From: Solimonas fluminis
Lineage (GTDB): Bacteria > Pseudomonadota > Gammaproteobacteria > Nevskiales > Nevskiaceae
Direction: 5' to 3'
DNA length: 64,000 nucleotides
NCBI RefSeq assembly: GCF_002930645.1
Contig: NZ_PSNW01000006.1
Span: 124,001-188,000, forward strand
The position numbers and the translations under genes are program-made. Below the pieces are notes generated by a model. The model worked only from the letters and a program-made list of their open reading frames with translations. It was not told the origin of the DNA and searched no databases. Shown here piece by piece: positions 17,254-25,277 of this stretch. Numbering within the stretch: the first letter of the stretch is position 1; each line of letters begins with the position of its first letter.

Positions 17254-18488
17254 TGCGCGCCGCGCTGGCGGCCGTCGTATTGCTGCTCGCCGGCTGCACC
17301 GGCGACATCTCGCCCTCCAACCCCGACGGCGACGCTGAACTGCCGGGGCCGGGCGGAGCGCAGGCCTCCTTCAGCCGGCACTCCGCCGGCTACTACCAGG
17401 CCAGCATCGACGCCAGCGGCGACGACTGGGTCTACATCGACCTCGAGACGCAGGCGCAGGTGACGCCCGCCGATCCCTCCGCCAGCGATGCCTGGGACAT
17501 CGCCTTCAAGGCCCAGGACATCAAGCTCAACGGCGGCGTCTCCGGCACGCCGCCGGGCGGCGATCCGGTGAGCGCCTACGGCGAGAAGGTGGAGGAGGGC
17601 ACGACCTGGCCCTTCGAGCCCGTCACCAGCGCACCGCCGCGCAATGCCGTGGCCTACGTCAGCGACGAGTCCGGCTTCCTGGGCGGCCCGAAGCTGGCCA
17701 TGACCAGCACGCCGGCCGCCGACCGGGCCCTGCTCGACCATGGCTGGTACCGCCGCTCCGCCGGCGTGACCACCGCCCGGTCCAATGTCGGCTATGTCAT
17801 CAGCACGGTGGAGTGCCGCTACTACAAGCTGCGCATGACCGGCTATGGCGATCGCCGTCCCAGCTTCGACGTCCAGCGCATCACTGCCGCGGGCAACTGC
17901 TCCGGCGGCGGGTCGGCGCCGGTGGCGCCGCTGGGCCGCGCCACGTTCACCGCCGGCAGCGGCGGCAGCAGCATCGCCAGGGTCGATGCCAGCGACGAGG
18001 AAGCCTGGGTGCATATCCAGTTCTCCGGCAGGCAGCAGGTGGTCCCGGTGGACCCGTCCAACGACGCCGGGGGCTGGGACATCGCCCTGCGCCGTTCCGA
18101 CATCAAGGTGAATGGCGGCAGCTCCGGGGCCGGCATCGTCGAGATCCACGGCATCCTGCGCGACGACTGGGATTCCCGCACCAGCGTGCCCCTGGCGGCG
18201 GACTTCCACACCGACACCGCCAGCGCGCTGGCCTTCACCACCTACCCGCTGTCGGAAACGCCGTCGCGGCCGGCCTGCGGCGGCATCAACGGCGACCATG
18301 GCTGGTACTACTATTCCGGCTTCTGCGACGACGGCGAAGGCATCCACCACATCTCGCCGCGCGACGTGGTCTACATCGTCGTGGCTGCCAACGGCGCGCG
18401 CTGGAAGCTGCGCATGCTGGGCTACTACAGCGAGTCCGGCGCCACCGCCAACCCATCCTTCGAGTTCGCGCCGCTGTCGGGTCTCTAG
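17238..18488 (+). CDS. Tandem HmuY-like haem-binding lipoprotein
   Basis: Lipoprotein of 416 aa with signal peptide and lipobox LLAGC (C20). It contains two copies of a domain of about 190 aa. Each runs from a VDASxxDxWVxI(D/Q) strand through WDIAFK..DIK(L/V)NGG.SG (copy 1) or WDIALR..DIKVNGG.SG (copy 2) to a closing YYKLRMTGY or WKLRMLGYYS. This is the HmuY fold, known in Porphyromonas as a secreted haem-scavenging protein. The start ATG at 17238 has GGAG five bases upstream and overlaps the receptor gene by 16 bp; an ATG at 17253 overlapping the receptor stop is an alternative. Two haem-binding domains in one chain would be unusual. Confidence 0.8.
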   Translation: MELPLMRAALAAVVLLLAGCTGDISPSNPDGDAELPGPGGAQASFSRHSAGYYQASIDASGDDWVYIDLETQAQVTPADPSASDAWDIAFKAQDIKLNGGVSGTPPGGDPVSAYGEKVEEGTTWPFEPVTSAPPRNAVAYVSDESGFLGGPKLAMTSTPAADRALLDHGWYRRSAGVTTARSNVGYVISTVECRYYKLRMTGYGDRRPSFDVQRITAAGNCSGGGSAPVAPLGRATFTAGSGGSSIARVDASDEEAWVHIQFSGRQQVVPVDPSNDAGGWDIALRRSDIKVNGGSSGAGIVEIHGILRDDWDSRTSVPLAADFHTDTASALAFTTYPLSETPSRPACGGINGDHGWYYYSGFCDDGEGIHHISPRDVVYIVVAANGARWKLRMLGYYSESGATANPSFEFAPLSGL

Positions 18489-18517
18489 AGCCTTCTCGAG
18501 ACCAGCGGAAACACGAA

Positions 18518-18549
18518 CCCGTCATGCCGGCGAAAGCCGGCATGACGGG
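18518..18549. repeat. REP-like palindrome
   Basis: Perfect 14-bp inverted repeat CCCGTCATGCCGGC / GCCGGCATGACGGG with a GAAA loop, between convergent genes. The core GTCATxCCGGC recurs twice at 44409-44491, so it belongs to a dispersed repeat family. It may also act as a bidirectional transcription stop. Confidence 0.85.
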
Positions 18550-18585
18550 GATTCGATTCCGTGTTCCCCTGTCCTCCCGGGGGAG

Positions 18586-19413
18586 CTAGAAGCGCGGCAG
18601 CACCGGGTTGCGCCGCGCCAGCACGTCCGCGGCCTTCTGGCGGAACAGTTCGTCGAAGGCCTCGGGCTGCGGGATCAGCCAGAACTGGCGCTGGCGCAGG
18701 CCGTCGAACACGCGCCGGGCGAAGGCCTCCGGCGTCAGGCCGTTCTGCTGCAGCATGCTGCGCATCAGCTCCACGAACTGCTGCACCGCCGGCTCCTGCT
18801 GCGCCTGCGGACCGAAGGGATCGTCGAAGATGCCGCTGATCACCGGCCCTGGCGCCAGCAGCGAAACGCCCACCGGGCTGCCCAGCATCTCCAGTTCGCC
18901 GCGCAGCGCCTCGGTCAGCGCCACCACCGCGAACTTGGTGGCGGAGTAGGGTGACATCAGCGGGCTGGCCAGGAAGCCGCCGACCGAGGCGGTGTTGACG
19001 ATCTGCGCCGGGCGTCCCTGCTCCAGCAGGCGCGGCACGAAGGCGCGCAGAGCGTGGTGGATGCCATGCACGTTGACCTCGAAGCTGCGGCGCCAGCGTG
19101 CCGGCTCCACCTGCCAGGAGAAGCCGGTGGCCATGATGCCGGCATTGTTGAACAGCAGGTCCACGCCGCCGTAGGCCTGCCAGGCGCGCCGCGCCAGCGC
19201 TTCCACCGACTCCGGGTCGCTGACGTCGGTCGGCACCGCCAGCACCTCGCCGGACAGTGTCGCCGTGAACTCCCGCAGGCGCTCGGCCTGCACGTCGGCC
19301 GCCACCACGCGCATGCCCTCCGCGAGGGCCTGGCGCACCAGCCCGCTGCCGATGCCGCTGGCCGCACCCGTGATCACGGCCACGCCGCCCTGGAATTTCA
19401 GCATTTCGTTCAT
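18586..19413 (-). CDS. Short-chain dehydrogenase/reductase (SDR)
   Basis: Classical SDR of 275 aa. TGAASGIG binds the nucleotide, D41 at the end of the second strand (AADVQAE) favours NAD(H), NNAG is present and the catalytic set is Ser of NTASVGG with YSATK (Tyr-x3-Lys). The long C-terminal segment (MRSMLQQNGLTPEAFARRVFDGL) is typical of SDRs acting on bulky hydrophobic alcohols or ketones. It starts 3 bp after the stop of the flavin reductase gene and is the last gene of a VOC - flavin reductase - SDR operon. A hydroxysteroid or terpenoid alcohol is a reasonable guess from the setting. Confidence 0.85.
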   Translation of the reverse strand: MNEMLKFQGGVAVITGAASGIGSGLVRQALAEGMRVVAADVQAERLREFTATLSGEVLAVPTDVSDPESVEALARRAWQAYGGVDLLFNNAGIMATGFSWQVEPARWRRSFEVNVHGIHHALRAFVPRLLEQGRPAQIVNTASVGGFLASPLMSPYSATKFAVVALTEALRGELEMLGSPVGVSLLAPGPVISGIFDDPFGPQAQQEPAVQQFVELMRSMLQQNGLTPEAFARRVFDGLRQRQFWLIPQPEAFDELFRQKAADVLARRNPVLPRF

Positions 19414-19416
19414 CGT

Positions 19417-20412
19417 TCAGGCTCCGGCAGTCGCGGATCGGGGAGAGGACGGATTCCACAGGTCAGGCAGCCCGGGGTCGGTGCTCAGCACCAGTTGCTT
19501 CAGCAGGTTCTTCAGCGCCACGGCATCCCACTCGCCCAGGACGTCCAGCACCGAGGATTCGATATCCTTGGCGGCGGCGATCAGGTGCAGCGTGCGGCGG
19601 CGTCCCTCGTCGCTGAGGAACCAGCGCAGGTCGCCCGGGCCATCCTCGCCTCGCAGCAGGCCGCGCTGGCGCAGGCCGGCCAGCACCGGGAAGCCGCAGT
19701 TGCAGCCGGCATGCGACAGGCCAGCCTCGATCTCGCCCTGGGTCAGGCCGTCACGCACCGCCAGCGTGCTGAGGATGAAGTACTCGTCGTCGTTGAGGCC
19801 GTCGGCCCGCACCTGCTCGCGGATGCGGAAGTACACCTGGAAGTAGGCCCGTCCCAGCAGGTAGGGCAGGTGATCCTCGCTCCAGTTCGCGTCGAGCCCG
19901 CCGGCCGGTGCCAGCGCCGTGACCTTGCGCGTGGCCACGGCGTACTTGCCGGCCTGGAACACCAGCGGCGGCAGGCCGCTGCGGTCGAAGGCCACCACCT
20001 CGCCGACGAAGATCAGGTGATCGCCGCCCTCGTAGACGAAGGACGTGCGGCATTGCAGGCGCGCGCTGCAGTGCGGCAGCAGCGGCGCGCCGCCGGCGGC
20101 CTCGCCGACATCGACACCGCTGAACTTGTCCGCGCCGCTCCTGGCGAAGCGGTTCGAGAGTTCCTCCTGGCCGGCGGCCAGGATATGCACGGCGAAGTGG
20201 CCGGACTGCTGGAAGGCCTCCAGGCTGCGCGAGCTCTTCGCCAGGCTCCACAGCACCATCGGCGGATCCAGCGAAACCGAATTGAAGCTGTTGGCGGTGA
20301 CACCCACGGGCTGCCTGTCGGCACCGCGCGCGGTGATGATGGTGACGCCGGTGGTGAAGGTGCCCAGCGTGGCGCGGAATTCGCGTGGGTCGAAGGCGGT
20401 GGTCTGGTTCAT
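19417..20412 (-). CDS. Flavin reductase fused to a MarR-type domain (HpaH C1-like reductase)
   Basis: Reductase component of a two-protein flavin monooxygenase, 331 aa. Residues of about 5-165 are the FMN-binding split barrel: FTTGVTIIT, GVTANSFNSVSLDPPMVLWSL and FAVHILA are characteristic. Residues of about 180-310 form a MarR-like winged helix (EYFILSTLAVRDGLTQGEIEAGL, VLAGLRQRGLLR, WFLSDEGRRR). The same architecture occurs in the Acinetobacter p-hydroxyphenylacetate hydroxylase reductase C1, where the MarR domain senses the substrate and controls flavin reduction rather than DNA. It would reduce FMN or FAD with NADH for a partner oxygenase, but no partner is adjacent; a steroid-ring hydroxylase such as an HsaA-type enzyme encoded elsewhere would fit. 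A GAGGAG box precedes the ATG. Confidence 0.85.
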   Translation of the reverse strand: MNQTTAFDPREFRATLGTFTTGVTIITARGADRQPVGVTANSFNSVSLDPPMVLWSLAKSSRSLEAFQQSGHFAVHILAAGQEELSNRFARSGADKFSGVDVGEAAGGAPLLPHCSARLQCRTSFVYEGGDHLIFVGEVVAFDRSGLPPLVFQAGKYAVATRKVTALAPAGGLDANWSEDHLPYLLGRAYFQVYFRIREQVRADGLNDDEYFILSTLAVRDGLTQGEIEAGLSHAGCNCGFPVLAGLRQRGLLRGEDGPGDLRWFLSDEGRRRTLHLIAAAKDIESSVLDVLGEWDAVALKNLLKQLVLSTDPGLPDLWNPSSPRSATAGA

Positions 20413-20422
20413 GCCGGTCTCC

Positions 20423-20758
20423 TCAACGCTTTGCGCTCAGCACCAGCGGCTGCCCGCCGGGTGCCTGCAGCACGGCGCGGGTTTCGTGCGGGCCTTCCTC
20501 GGCGGGCCGGAGCAGGCTGGCGCCGGCCGCGAGCAGGCCTTCCAGGGCGCCCTCGAGATCGTCCACGCGCAGGGCCAGCGCCGGTCGGTCGACGATGCGC
20601 TCCTCGCCGGCCGCCAGGCCCAGCGTCAGGCTGCCGGCATCCAGCGCGGCATAGCGCTCGCCGTCGCGGAACTTCAGCGGCAGGCCCAGCGTATCCCGGA
20701 AGAAGGCGATCGCCGGCTCGAGCCGGTCGACCGGGTACAGCAGCGTGTGAATCTTCAT
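20423..20758 (-). CDS. VOC-family (glyoxalase-like) protein
   Basis: Single-module vicinal-oxygen-chelate protein of 111 aa: two beta-alpha-beta-beta-beta halves, from HTLLYPVDRLEPAIAFFRDTLGLPL to ALRVDDLEGALEGLLAAGA. Only part of the usual metal ligands is clear (H4 and a possible C-terminal acid are weak or missing), so a binding or resistance-type role is as likely as catalysis. It is the first gene of the operon with the flavin reductase and SDR, 10 bp from the reductase start. Confidence 0.8.
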   Translation of the reverse strand: MKIHTLLYPVDRLEPAIAFFRDTLGLPLKFRDGERYAALDAGSLTLGLAAGEERIVDRPALALRVDDLEGALEGLLAAGASLLRPAEEGPHETRAVLQAPGGQPLVLSAKR

Positions 20759-20822
20759 CTCGCACCTCGCAGTGATCCTGTCATGCGATCCAGCCTAGGA
20801 CGGCCCCGGGCGGCCTTCTTCG

Positions 20823-20836
20823 TCCGGGTTGATGTA
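20823..20836. promoter_or_regulatory. TCCGNNTTGATGTA element, copy 1
   Basis: The 14-mer TCCGGGTTGATGTA lies in the divergent region between the two VOC genes. A near copy, TCCGTTTTGATGTA, lies at 21515-21528 upstream of the DUF1302 gene. Twelve of 14 positions agree. A shared operator or promoter element is possible. Confidence 0.3.
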
Positions 20837-20911
20837 GTGGCGGGGACTAGCCCGGGTCACGCTGCCTGTACGAGACTGGCTCGTGAAGACACCCTGAGGA
20901 GAGCGCGACAG

Positions 20912-21466
20912 ATGCAGACCAAACAGGCACAGCCGGGCAGTTTCGGCCCGGTGCGGCAGCTGGGCTACGTGGTGGAAGACCTCGACGCGGCGGTCGACGC
21001 CTGGACCCGCCAGCTGGGCGTCGGTCCCTGGCTGCTGATCCGCAACATTCCCCTGCACAGCGTCTACCTCGGCCAGCCCAGCACGCCGCTGATCGACATC
21101 GCGCTGTCCTATCGCGGCGACCTGCAGATCGAGCTGATCCAGCAGCGCAACGACGCGGCCTCGCCCTACCGCGATGCCGCGCACCCCGGCCTGCACCACA
21201 TGGCCTTCGTCTGCGACGACATCGAGGCCGACCTGCGCAAGGCGCAAGCGCAGGGGCTGCGGGTGGTCTGCGACATCCGCATGCCGGCCGGCGGCCGCTA
21301 CGTCTACCTGCAGTCGCCGGAACTGGGCCCGCAGGTCTACGTCGAATTCCTCGAGAACACGGCCCAGATGCGGGACATGATCGCGCAGGGGGTCGCCGCG
21401 TCGGCCGCCTGGGACGGCGGCGGCGAGCCCGCGGTGATCGACTTCGCCGCCATGGCCGGAGGCTGA
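20912..21466 (+). CDS. VOC-family protein, methylmalonyl-CoA epimerase-like
   Basis: VOC protein of 184 aa with a glyoxalase-4 module: VRQLGYVVEDLDAAVDAW, LQIELIQQRND and PGLHHMAFVCDDIEADLRK, then VYVEFLEN. The His of LGYVVED is replaced, whereas the HH of GLHH and the E of VEFLE are kept, so metal binding may be partial. Methylmalonyl-CoA epimerases share this arrangement, but the enzyme function is not fixed by the sequence. A GAGGAGAG box precedes the ATG. It opens a plus-strand series with the DUF1302 and DUF1329 genes and diverges from the VOC-reductase-SDR operon. Confidence 0.78.
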   Translation: MQTKQAQPGSFGPVRQLGYVVEDLDAAVDAWTRQLGVGPWLLIRNIPLHSVYLGQPSTPLIDIALSYRGDLQIELIQQRNDAASPYRDAAHPGLHHMAFVCDDIEADLRKAQAQGLRVVCDIRMPAGGRYVYLQSPELGPQVYVEFLENTAQMRDMIAQGVAASAAWDGGGEPAVIDFAAMAGG

Positions 21467-21514
21467 GGAGCCCGGCGTTTCTCCTGCGAGACAGCGCCTT
21501 CCCGCCGGACCTAG

Positions 21515-21528
21515 TCCGTTTTGATGTA
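21515..21528. promoter_or_regulatory. TCCGNNTTGATGTA element, copy 2
   Basis: TCCGTTTTGATGTA, 68 bp upstream of the DUF1302 start, matches the element at 20823-20836. It overlaps a short palindrome GGAC-CTA-GTCC at 21507-21517. Confidence 0.3.
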
Positions 21529-21595
21529 ACCAAAGCGTGGAAGGCGGAGCCTCCTGACGGGGGTAGGGTGCGTCATCCGTCAAGGAGGAGAAAAC

Positions 21596-23182
21596 ATGAG
21601 AAGCAAAGGTAAGGTCCGCCGGCTCGCCGTACGCCGCGGTGTTCTGGGTGCCGCGCTGATCGGCGCGGCGGGAGCGCAGGGAACGGCCGTCGCCGGCTCG
21701 CTGGATGTCGGCGGCGGTTTCGATGCGAAGTACAACCTGACGCTGGGCTATGCCGCCGCCATGCGTACGGAAAGTCCCGACAGCGCGCTGACCGGCCCGG
21801 CGGCGGTCAACGCCGACGACGGCGACCGGAACTTCGATTCCGGCAGCCTGATCAACAACCGCGCCAGCCTGCTCGCGGAATTCTATCTCTCGCGCGGCGG
21901 CTACGGCGCGGTGCTGCGCGGCGACGCCTTCTACGACGACGTCTACCACCGCCGCAACGACAACGACTCGCCCGGCACGGTCAACAAGGCCGGCGACAAC
22001 GATGAGTTCACCGACGACGCCCGCAAGTACAGCGGCGGCCGCGCCCGCGTGCTCGACGCCTATGTCTATGGCGACTGGTCGCTGTCGGACAGCGTGCAGC
22101 TGAACCTGCGCGGTGGCCGACAGGTGGTGGCCTGGGGCGAAAGCCTGTTCTTCTCCGGCATCGCCGGCGCCCAGGGCCCCGCCGACGCCACCAAGGCCAA
22201 CGTGCCGGGCGCCGAGATCAAGAACATCCTGCTGCCGGTGGCGCAGGTCTCCGGCCAGCTCGACATCGGCTCGCGCACCAGCCTGATGGCCTACTATCAC
22301 CTGGAGTACAAGCCCACCGAGCTGGACCCGGTCGGTAGCTACTTCTCGATCTCCGACGTGACCGGCCCGGGCCGCGAGTTCCTGACGCTGGGCCCTGGCT
22401 TCGCCGCGCCCTACGCCGGAGACATCGAGCCCAGCGACAACGGCCAGTACGGCGTCGGCGTCAAGGTGCAGGTCAGCGGCTCGACCAATGTCGGCCTCTA
22501 CCGCCTGCGCTACCACGACACCAATCCGGCCTTGTCGCTGAACATCGCCGAGGTCGCGCCCGGCGTCTTCGCCCCGGTGTCCTACAACATCGGCTACTTC
22601 GATGGCATCGACATGACGGCGCTGAGCTTCTCCACGCGCCTGGGTCCGGCCAACGTCGCGGGCGAGGTGAGCTACCGCGAGGGCATCAACGTGCTGGTCG
22701 ACGGCCCGCTGGGCCCCACGTCCAGCCGCGGCGACCTGGCGCAGGTCCTGCTGTCCTCGCTGTACACCGTGCCGCCCAACTTCCTGTCGCAGGAGATCGG
22801 CCTGGTGGGCGAGGCCGGCTACATCCATGTCGAGGACTTCGACAAGGTCGCCGGCGGGCCGGGCACGCTGACCAACGACAAGATGGCCTGGGGCTACTCG
22901 CTGATCGCCACCCTGAACTACCGCAACGTGTTCCAGGGCTGGGACCTGGCGGTGCCGATCACCTGGGCGCACCTGCCCGAGGGCAACCCGGCCATGGCCG
23001 GCTCCTTCGGCAGCCTCTACGGCCAGGGCGACCGCCGCCTCAGCGTCGCCGGCAACTTCACCTACCTGCAGAACCTGCAGGTGGGCGTCAGCTACAACGC
23101 CTACCTGGGCTCGGCCACGCTGGCCGAACGCCCCTACGCGGACCGCGACTACGTCGCGTTCAACGTCAAGTACGCCTATTGA
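21596..23182 (+). CDS. DUF1302-family outer-membrane beta-barrel protein
   Basis: Outer-membrane protein of 528 aa. After a basic, alanine-rich signal peptide (about 1-34) the protein is strand-rich with alternating polar and hydrophobic residues and ends in an aromatic FNVKYAY, as expected for a porin-like barrel. LNLRGGRQVVAWGESLFF and the SLINNRASL segment are typical of DUF1302. Genes of this family sit next to DUF1329 genes in Gammaproteobacteria that degrade steroids or other hydrophobic compounds, and uptake across the outer membrane is the usual proposal. Here a DUF1329 gene follows 17 bp later, so the two are in one operon. A strong AGGAGGAG box precedes the ATG. Confidence 0.85.
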   Translation: MRSKGKVRRLAVRRGVLGAALIGAAGAQGTAVAGSLDVGGGFDAKYNLTLGYAAAMRTESPDSALTGPAAVNADDGDRNFDSGSLINNRASLLAEFYLSRGGYGAVLRGDAFYDDVYHRRNDNDSPGTVNKAGDNDEFTDDARKYSGGRARVLDAYVYGDWSLSDSVQLNLRGGRQVVAWGESLFFSGIAGAQGPADATKANVPGAEIKNILLPVAQVSGQLDIGSRTSLMAYYHLEYKPTELDPVGSYFSISDVTGPGREFLTLGPGFAAPYAGDIEPSDNGQYGVGVKVQVSGSTNVGLYRLRYHDTNPALSLNIAEVAPGVFAPVSYNIGYFDGIDMTALSFSTRLGPANVAGEVSYREGINVLVDGPLGPTSSRGDLAQVLLSSLYTVPPNFLSQEIGLVGEAGYIHVEDFDKVAGGPGTLTNDKMAWGYSLIATLNYRNVFQGWDLAVPITWAHLPEGNPAMAGSFGSLYGQGDRRLSVAGNFTYLQNLQVGVSYNAYLGSATLAERPYADRDYVAFNVKYAY

Positions 23183-23199
23183 TTGCGAGGAGATTCCAG

Positions 23200-24579
23200 A
23201 TGGATCACATCAAGATGAATCGGACCCTGTCCCGATTCCTGGCGGCCGGCCTGATCGCCACCGCCCTTCCCATGGCCCATGCCAAGGGCACCCCCGAGGA
23301 GATCGCCGCCCTCGGCGGCAAGCTCACCTGCGTCGGCGCCGAGCGCGCCGGCAATGCCGACGGCTCCGTCGCCGCCTGGACCGGCAAGTGGAGCGACAGC
23401 TATCCCGGCTACAACGGCCCCGGCAAGTACAGCCCCGGCCCCTACGCCGACGAGAAGCCGCTGTTCACCATCACCGCGCAGAACGCCGCGCAGTACGAGG
23501 CGAAGCTGACGGCGGGGCAGAAGGAACTGCTCAAGCGCTACCCGCAGTCCTTCCGCATGCCGGTGTATCCGAGCCACCGCGACTTCGCCTACTCGGCCAA
23601 GGTCTGCGAGGCGCTCAGGAAGAACGCCGCCAGCGGCGAAGTGGTGAACGACGGCATGGGCGTGCAGGCGGTCAGCGGCGCGCCGGCCATCCCGTTCCCC
23701 AAGAGCGGCATCGAGGCGCACTGGAGCATGGTGACGCCGCACCGCGCCTGGACCGAGCTGGTGGTGTCGGACTCCGCCGTGGTCTACCCCAACGGCAACA
23801 AGTCCTGGGGCCGGGTCGACTACAAGATCCTGTCGCTGAGCAACGACCCCAAGCAGACGCGCAGCTCGCAGGACCAGATCGACTCCTACTTCAAGGTGCG
23901 CACCCTGTTGCCGGAACGCCAGAACGGCGAACTGTTCATCGGCTGGAACCCGAACGACTACCACAACGACGATCGCCAGACCTACTTCTACAGCCCGGGC
24001 ACCCGCCGCGTGCGCCAGGCGCCGGAGTTCGGCTTCGACACGCCGCAGGGCGCGGGCGGCTTCCGCACCGTGGATGACGACCGCCTGTTCAACGGCTCGC
24101 CGGAGCGCTACGACTGGAAGCTGGTCGGCAAGAAGGAGATCTACGTTCCGTACAACGCCTTCCGCCAGAACGACACCTCCGTCAGCTACGACACGCTGCT
24201 GACCCCCAACACGCTGAACCCCGACTACCAGCGCTACGAGCTGCACCGCGTCTGGGTGCTGGAGGCCACGGTGAAGTCCGGCTACCGCCACGCCTATGCC
24301 CGCCGCACGTTCTACATCGACGAGGACAGCTGGCATGCCCTCTGGGTGGACAACTATGACGGCCGCGGCAACCTCTGGCGTGCCAGCATGGTGAACTACT
24401 TCTGGGCGCCGGAGATCGGCGGCTTCCAGGCCGGCGTCGCGGTCTACCACGACCTCACCGCGGGAGCCTATTTCGCGGATCGCCTGGTCAACCAGTCCAA
24501 GCAGTGGTGGCTGCTGAACCAGGGCGGCCTGACGCCGGAGATGTTCTCCGAGTCGGCGGCCAAGCGCTCGGGTCACTGA
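23200..24579 (+). CDS. DUF1329-family periplasmic/outer-membrane-associated protein
   Basis: Exported protein of 459 aa with signal peptide ending PMAHA. It has the DUF1329 hallmarks: NADGSVAAWTGKW near the start, PYADEKPLFTITAQNAAQYEAKLT, FYSPGTRRVRQAPEFGFD, FNGSPERYDWKLVGKKEIY and YRHAYARRTFYIDEDSWHAL. The fold is related to lipoprotein-carrier proteins (LolA/LolB-like), which suggests binding of a hydrophobic ligand. It pairs with the DUF1302 barrel upstream; a shuttle between barrel and inner membrane is the favoured idea, not proven. The start is set by GAGGAG eight bases before the ATG. A second DUF1329 protein is encoded at 31250-32626. Confidence 0.87.
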   Translation: MDHIKMNRTLSRFLAAGLIATALPMAHAKGTPEEIAALGGKLTCVGAERAGNADGSVAAWTGKWSDSYPGYNGPGKYSPGPYADEKPLFTITAQNAAQYEAKLTAGQKELLKRYPQSFRMPVYPSHRDFAYSAKVCEALRKNAASGEVVNDGMGVQAVSGAPAIPFPKSGIEAHWSMVTPHRAWTELVVSDSAVVYPNGNKSWGRVDYKILSLSNDPKQTRSSQDQIDSYFKVRTLLPERQNGELFIGWNPNDYHNDDRQTYFYSPGTRRVRQAPEFGFDTPQGAGGFRTVDDDRLFNGSPERYDWKLVGKKEIYVPYNAFRQNDTSVSYDTLLTPNTLNPDYQRYELHRVWVLEATVKSGYRHAYARRTFYIDEDSWHALWVDNYDGRGNLWRASMVNYFWAPEIGGFQAGVAVYHDLTAGAYFADRLVNQSKQWWLLNQGGLTPEMFSESAAKRSGH

Positions 24580-24595
24580 CCTCCGGCGCTGCAAC

Positions 24596-24630
24596 GAAGA
24601 AGGGGCGGCCCAGGAGGCCGCCCCTTCTTC
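24596..24630. terminator. Bidirectional terminator hairpin
   Basis: Fifteen-bp perfect stem starting GAAGAAGGGG, with a CAGGA loop, between the convergent DUF1329 and thioesterase genes. No long T-run follows on either strand beyond the CTTCTTC tail, but length, symmetry and position support a stop for both. Confidence 0.8.
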
Positions 24631-24644
24631 GTCCGCATCCGCAA

Positions 24645-25100
24645 TCAGAGCCGCTGCAGCGAGCGAATCTGGTAGATGCCGTGGCTGATCGCCACCACGG
24701 TGCCATCGGCGGTCTTGATCTCGCCGTCCAGCGTGAATTCGGCCTTGCCCTTGGCATCGGCCTCGCCGCTGATCGCCGCGATCTGCTCCTCGCTCAGGCC
24801 GATCTCGATGGTCACGTCGCCCTTGGCGGGCTTGAGGAAGCGCAGGTTCATTTCCTTGACGATGGGCGCATAGCGCGTCATGTCGAAGGACGACAGGAAC
24901 AGCGCGCCACCCGGGATCTCGGCCACGGTGAACAGCGCCCCCGCGTACATCGTGCCGATATGGTTGCCGTTGCCGGCGAAAGGCACCGAGCACTTGACGT
25001 AGCCGCGGCGCAGTTCCACGACCTTCAGGCCGCAGTTGGCGACGAACTTGATGCCGGTTTCCAGGGCTTTCTTGGCGACTTCCAGGTCCATTGAGGGCAT
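24645..25100 (-). CDS. Hotdog-fold protein, DUF4442/PaaI-like thioesterase
   Basis: Single hotdog domain of 151 aa. The HIGTMYAGALFTVAEIPGG segment is the central helix with the active-site region of the PaaI/YiiD-C/DUF4442 group, and RFLKPAKGDVTIEIGLS follows as the beta-hairpin. It probably hydrolyses an acyl-CoA, which suits a catabolic island that handles CoA intermediates, but the substrate is unknown. Start uncertain: ATG at 25100 or 25091; neither has a strong ribosome-binding box. Confidence 0.75.
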   Translation of the reverse strand: MPSMDLEVAKKALETGIKFVANCGLKVVELRRGYVKCSVPFAGNGNHIGTMYAGALFTVAEIPGGALFLSSFDMTRYAPIVKEMNLRFLKPAKGDVTIEIGLSEEQIAAISGEADAKGKAEFTLDGEIKTADGTVVAISHGIYQIRSLQRL

Positions 25101-25277
25101 TCCACAGGGTAAGGAGGATGGGCCGAGGATAGCGGATCGGGCCGCGGACGGGATCGTTCGGGACGGCCGGTTAAGGCCGAACCTGCAGGCGCTTTCGTCC
25201 TAATGGGTGAAGCCCGGCCGCCCCGGCCGTTCCGATACTGGGATTCGAAGAATTCCATTCATCACGAGGAGAACGCC

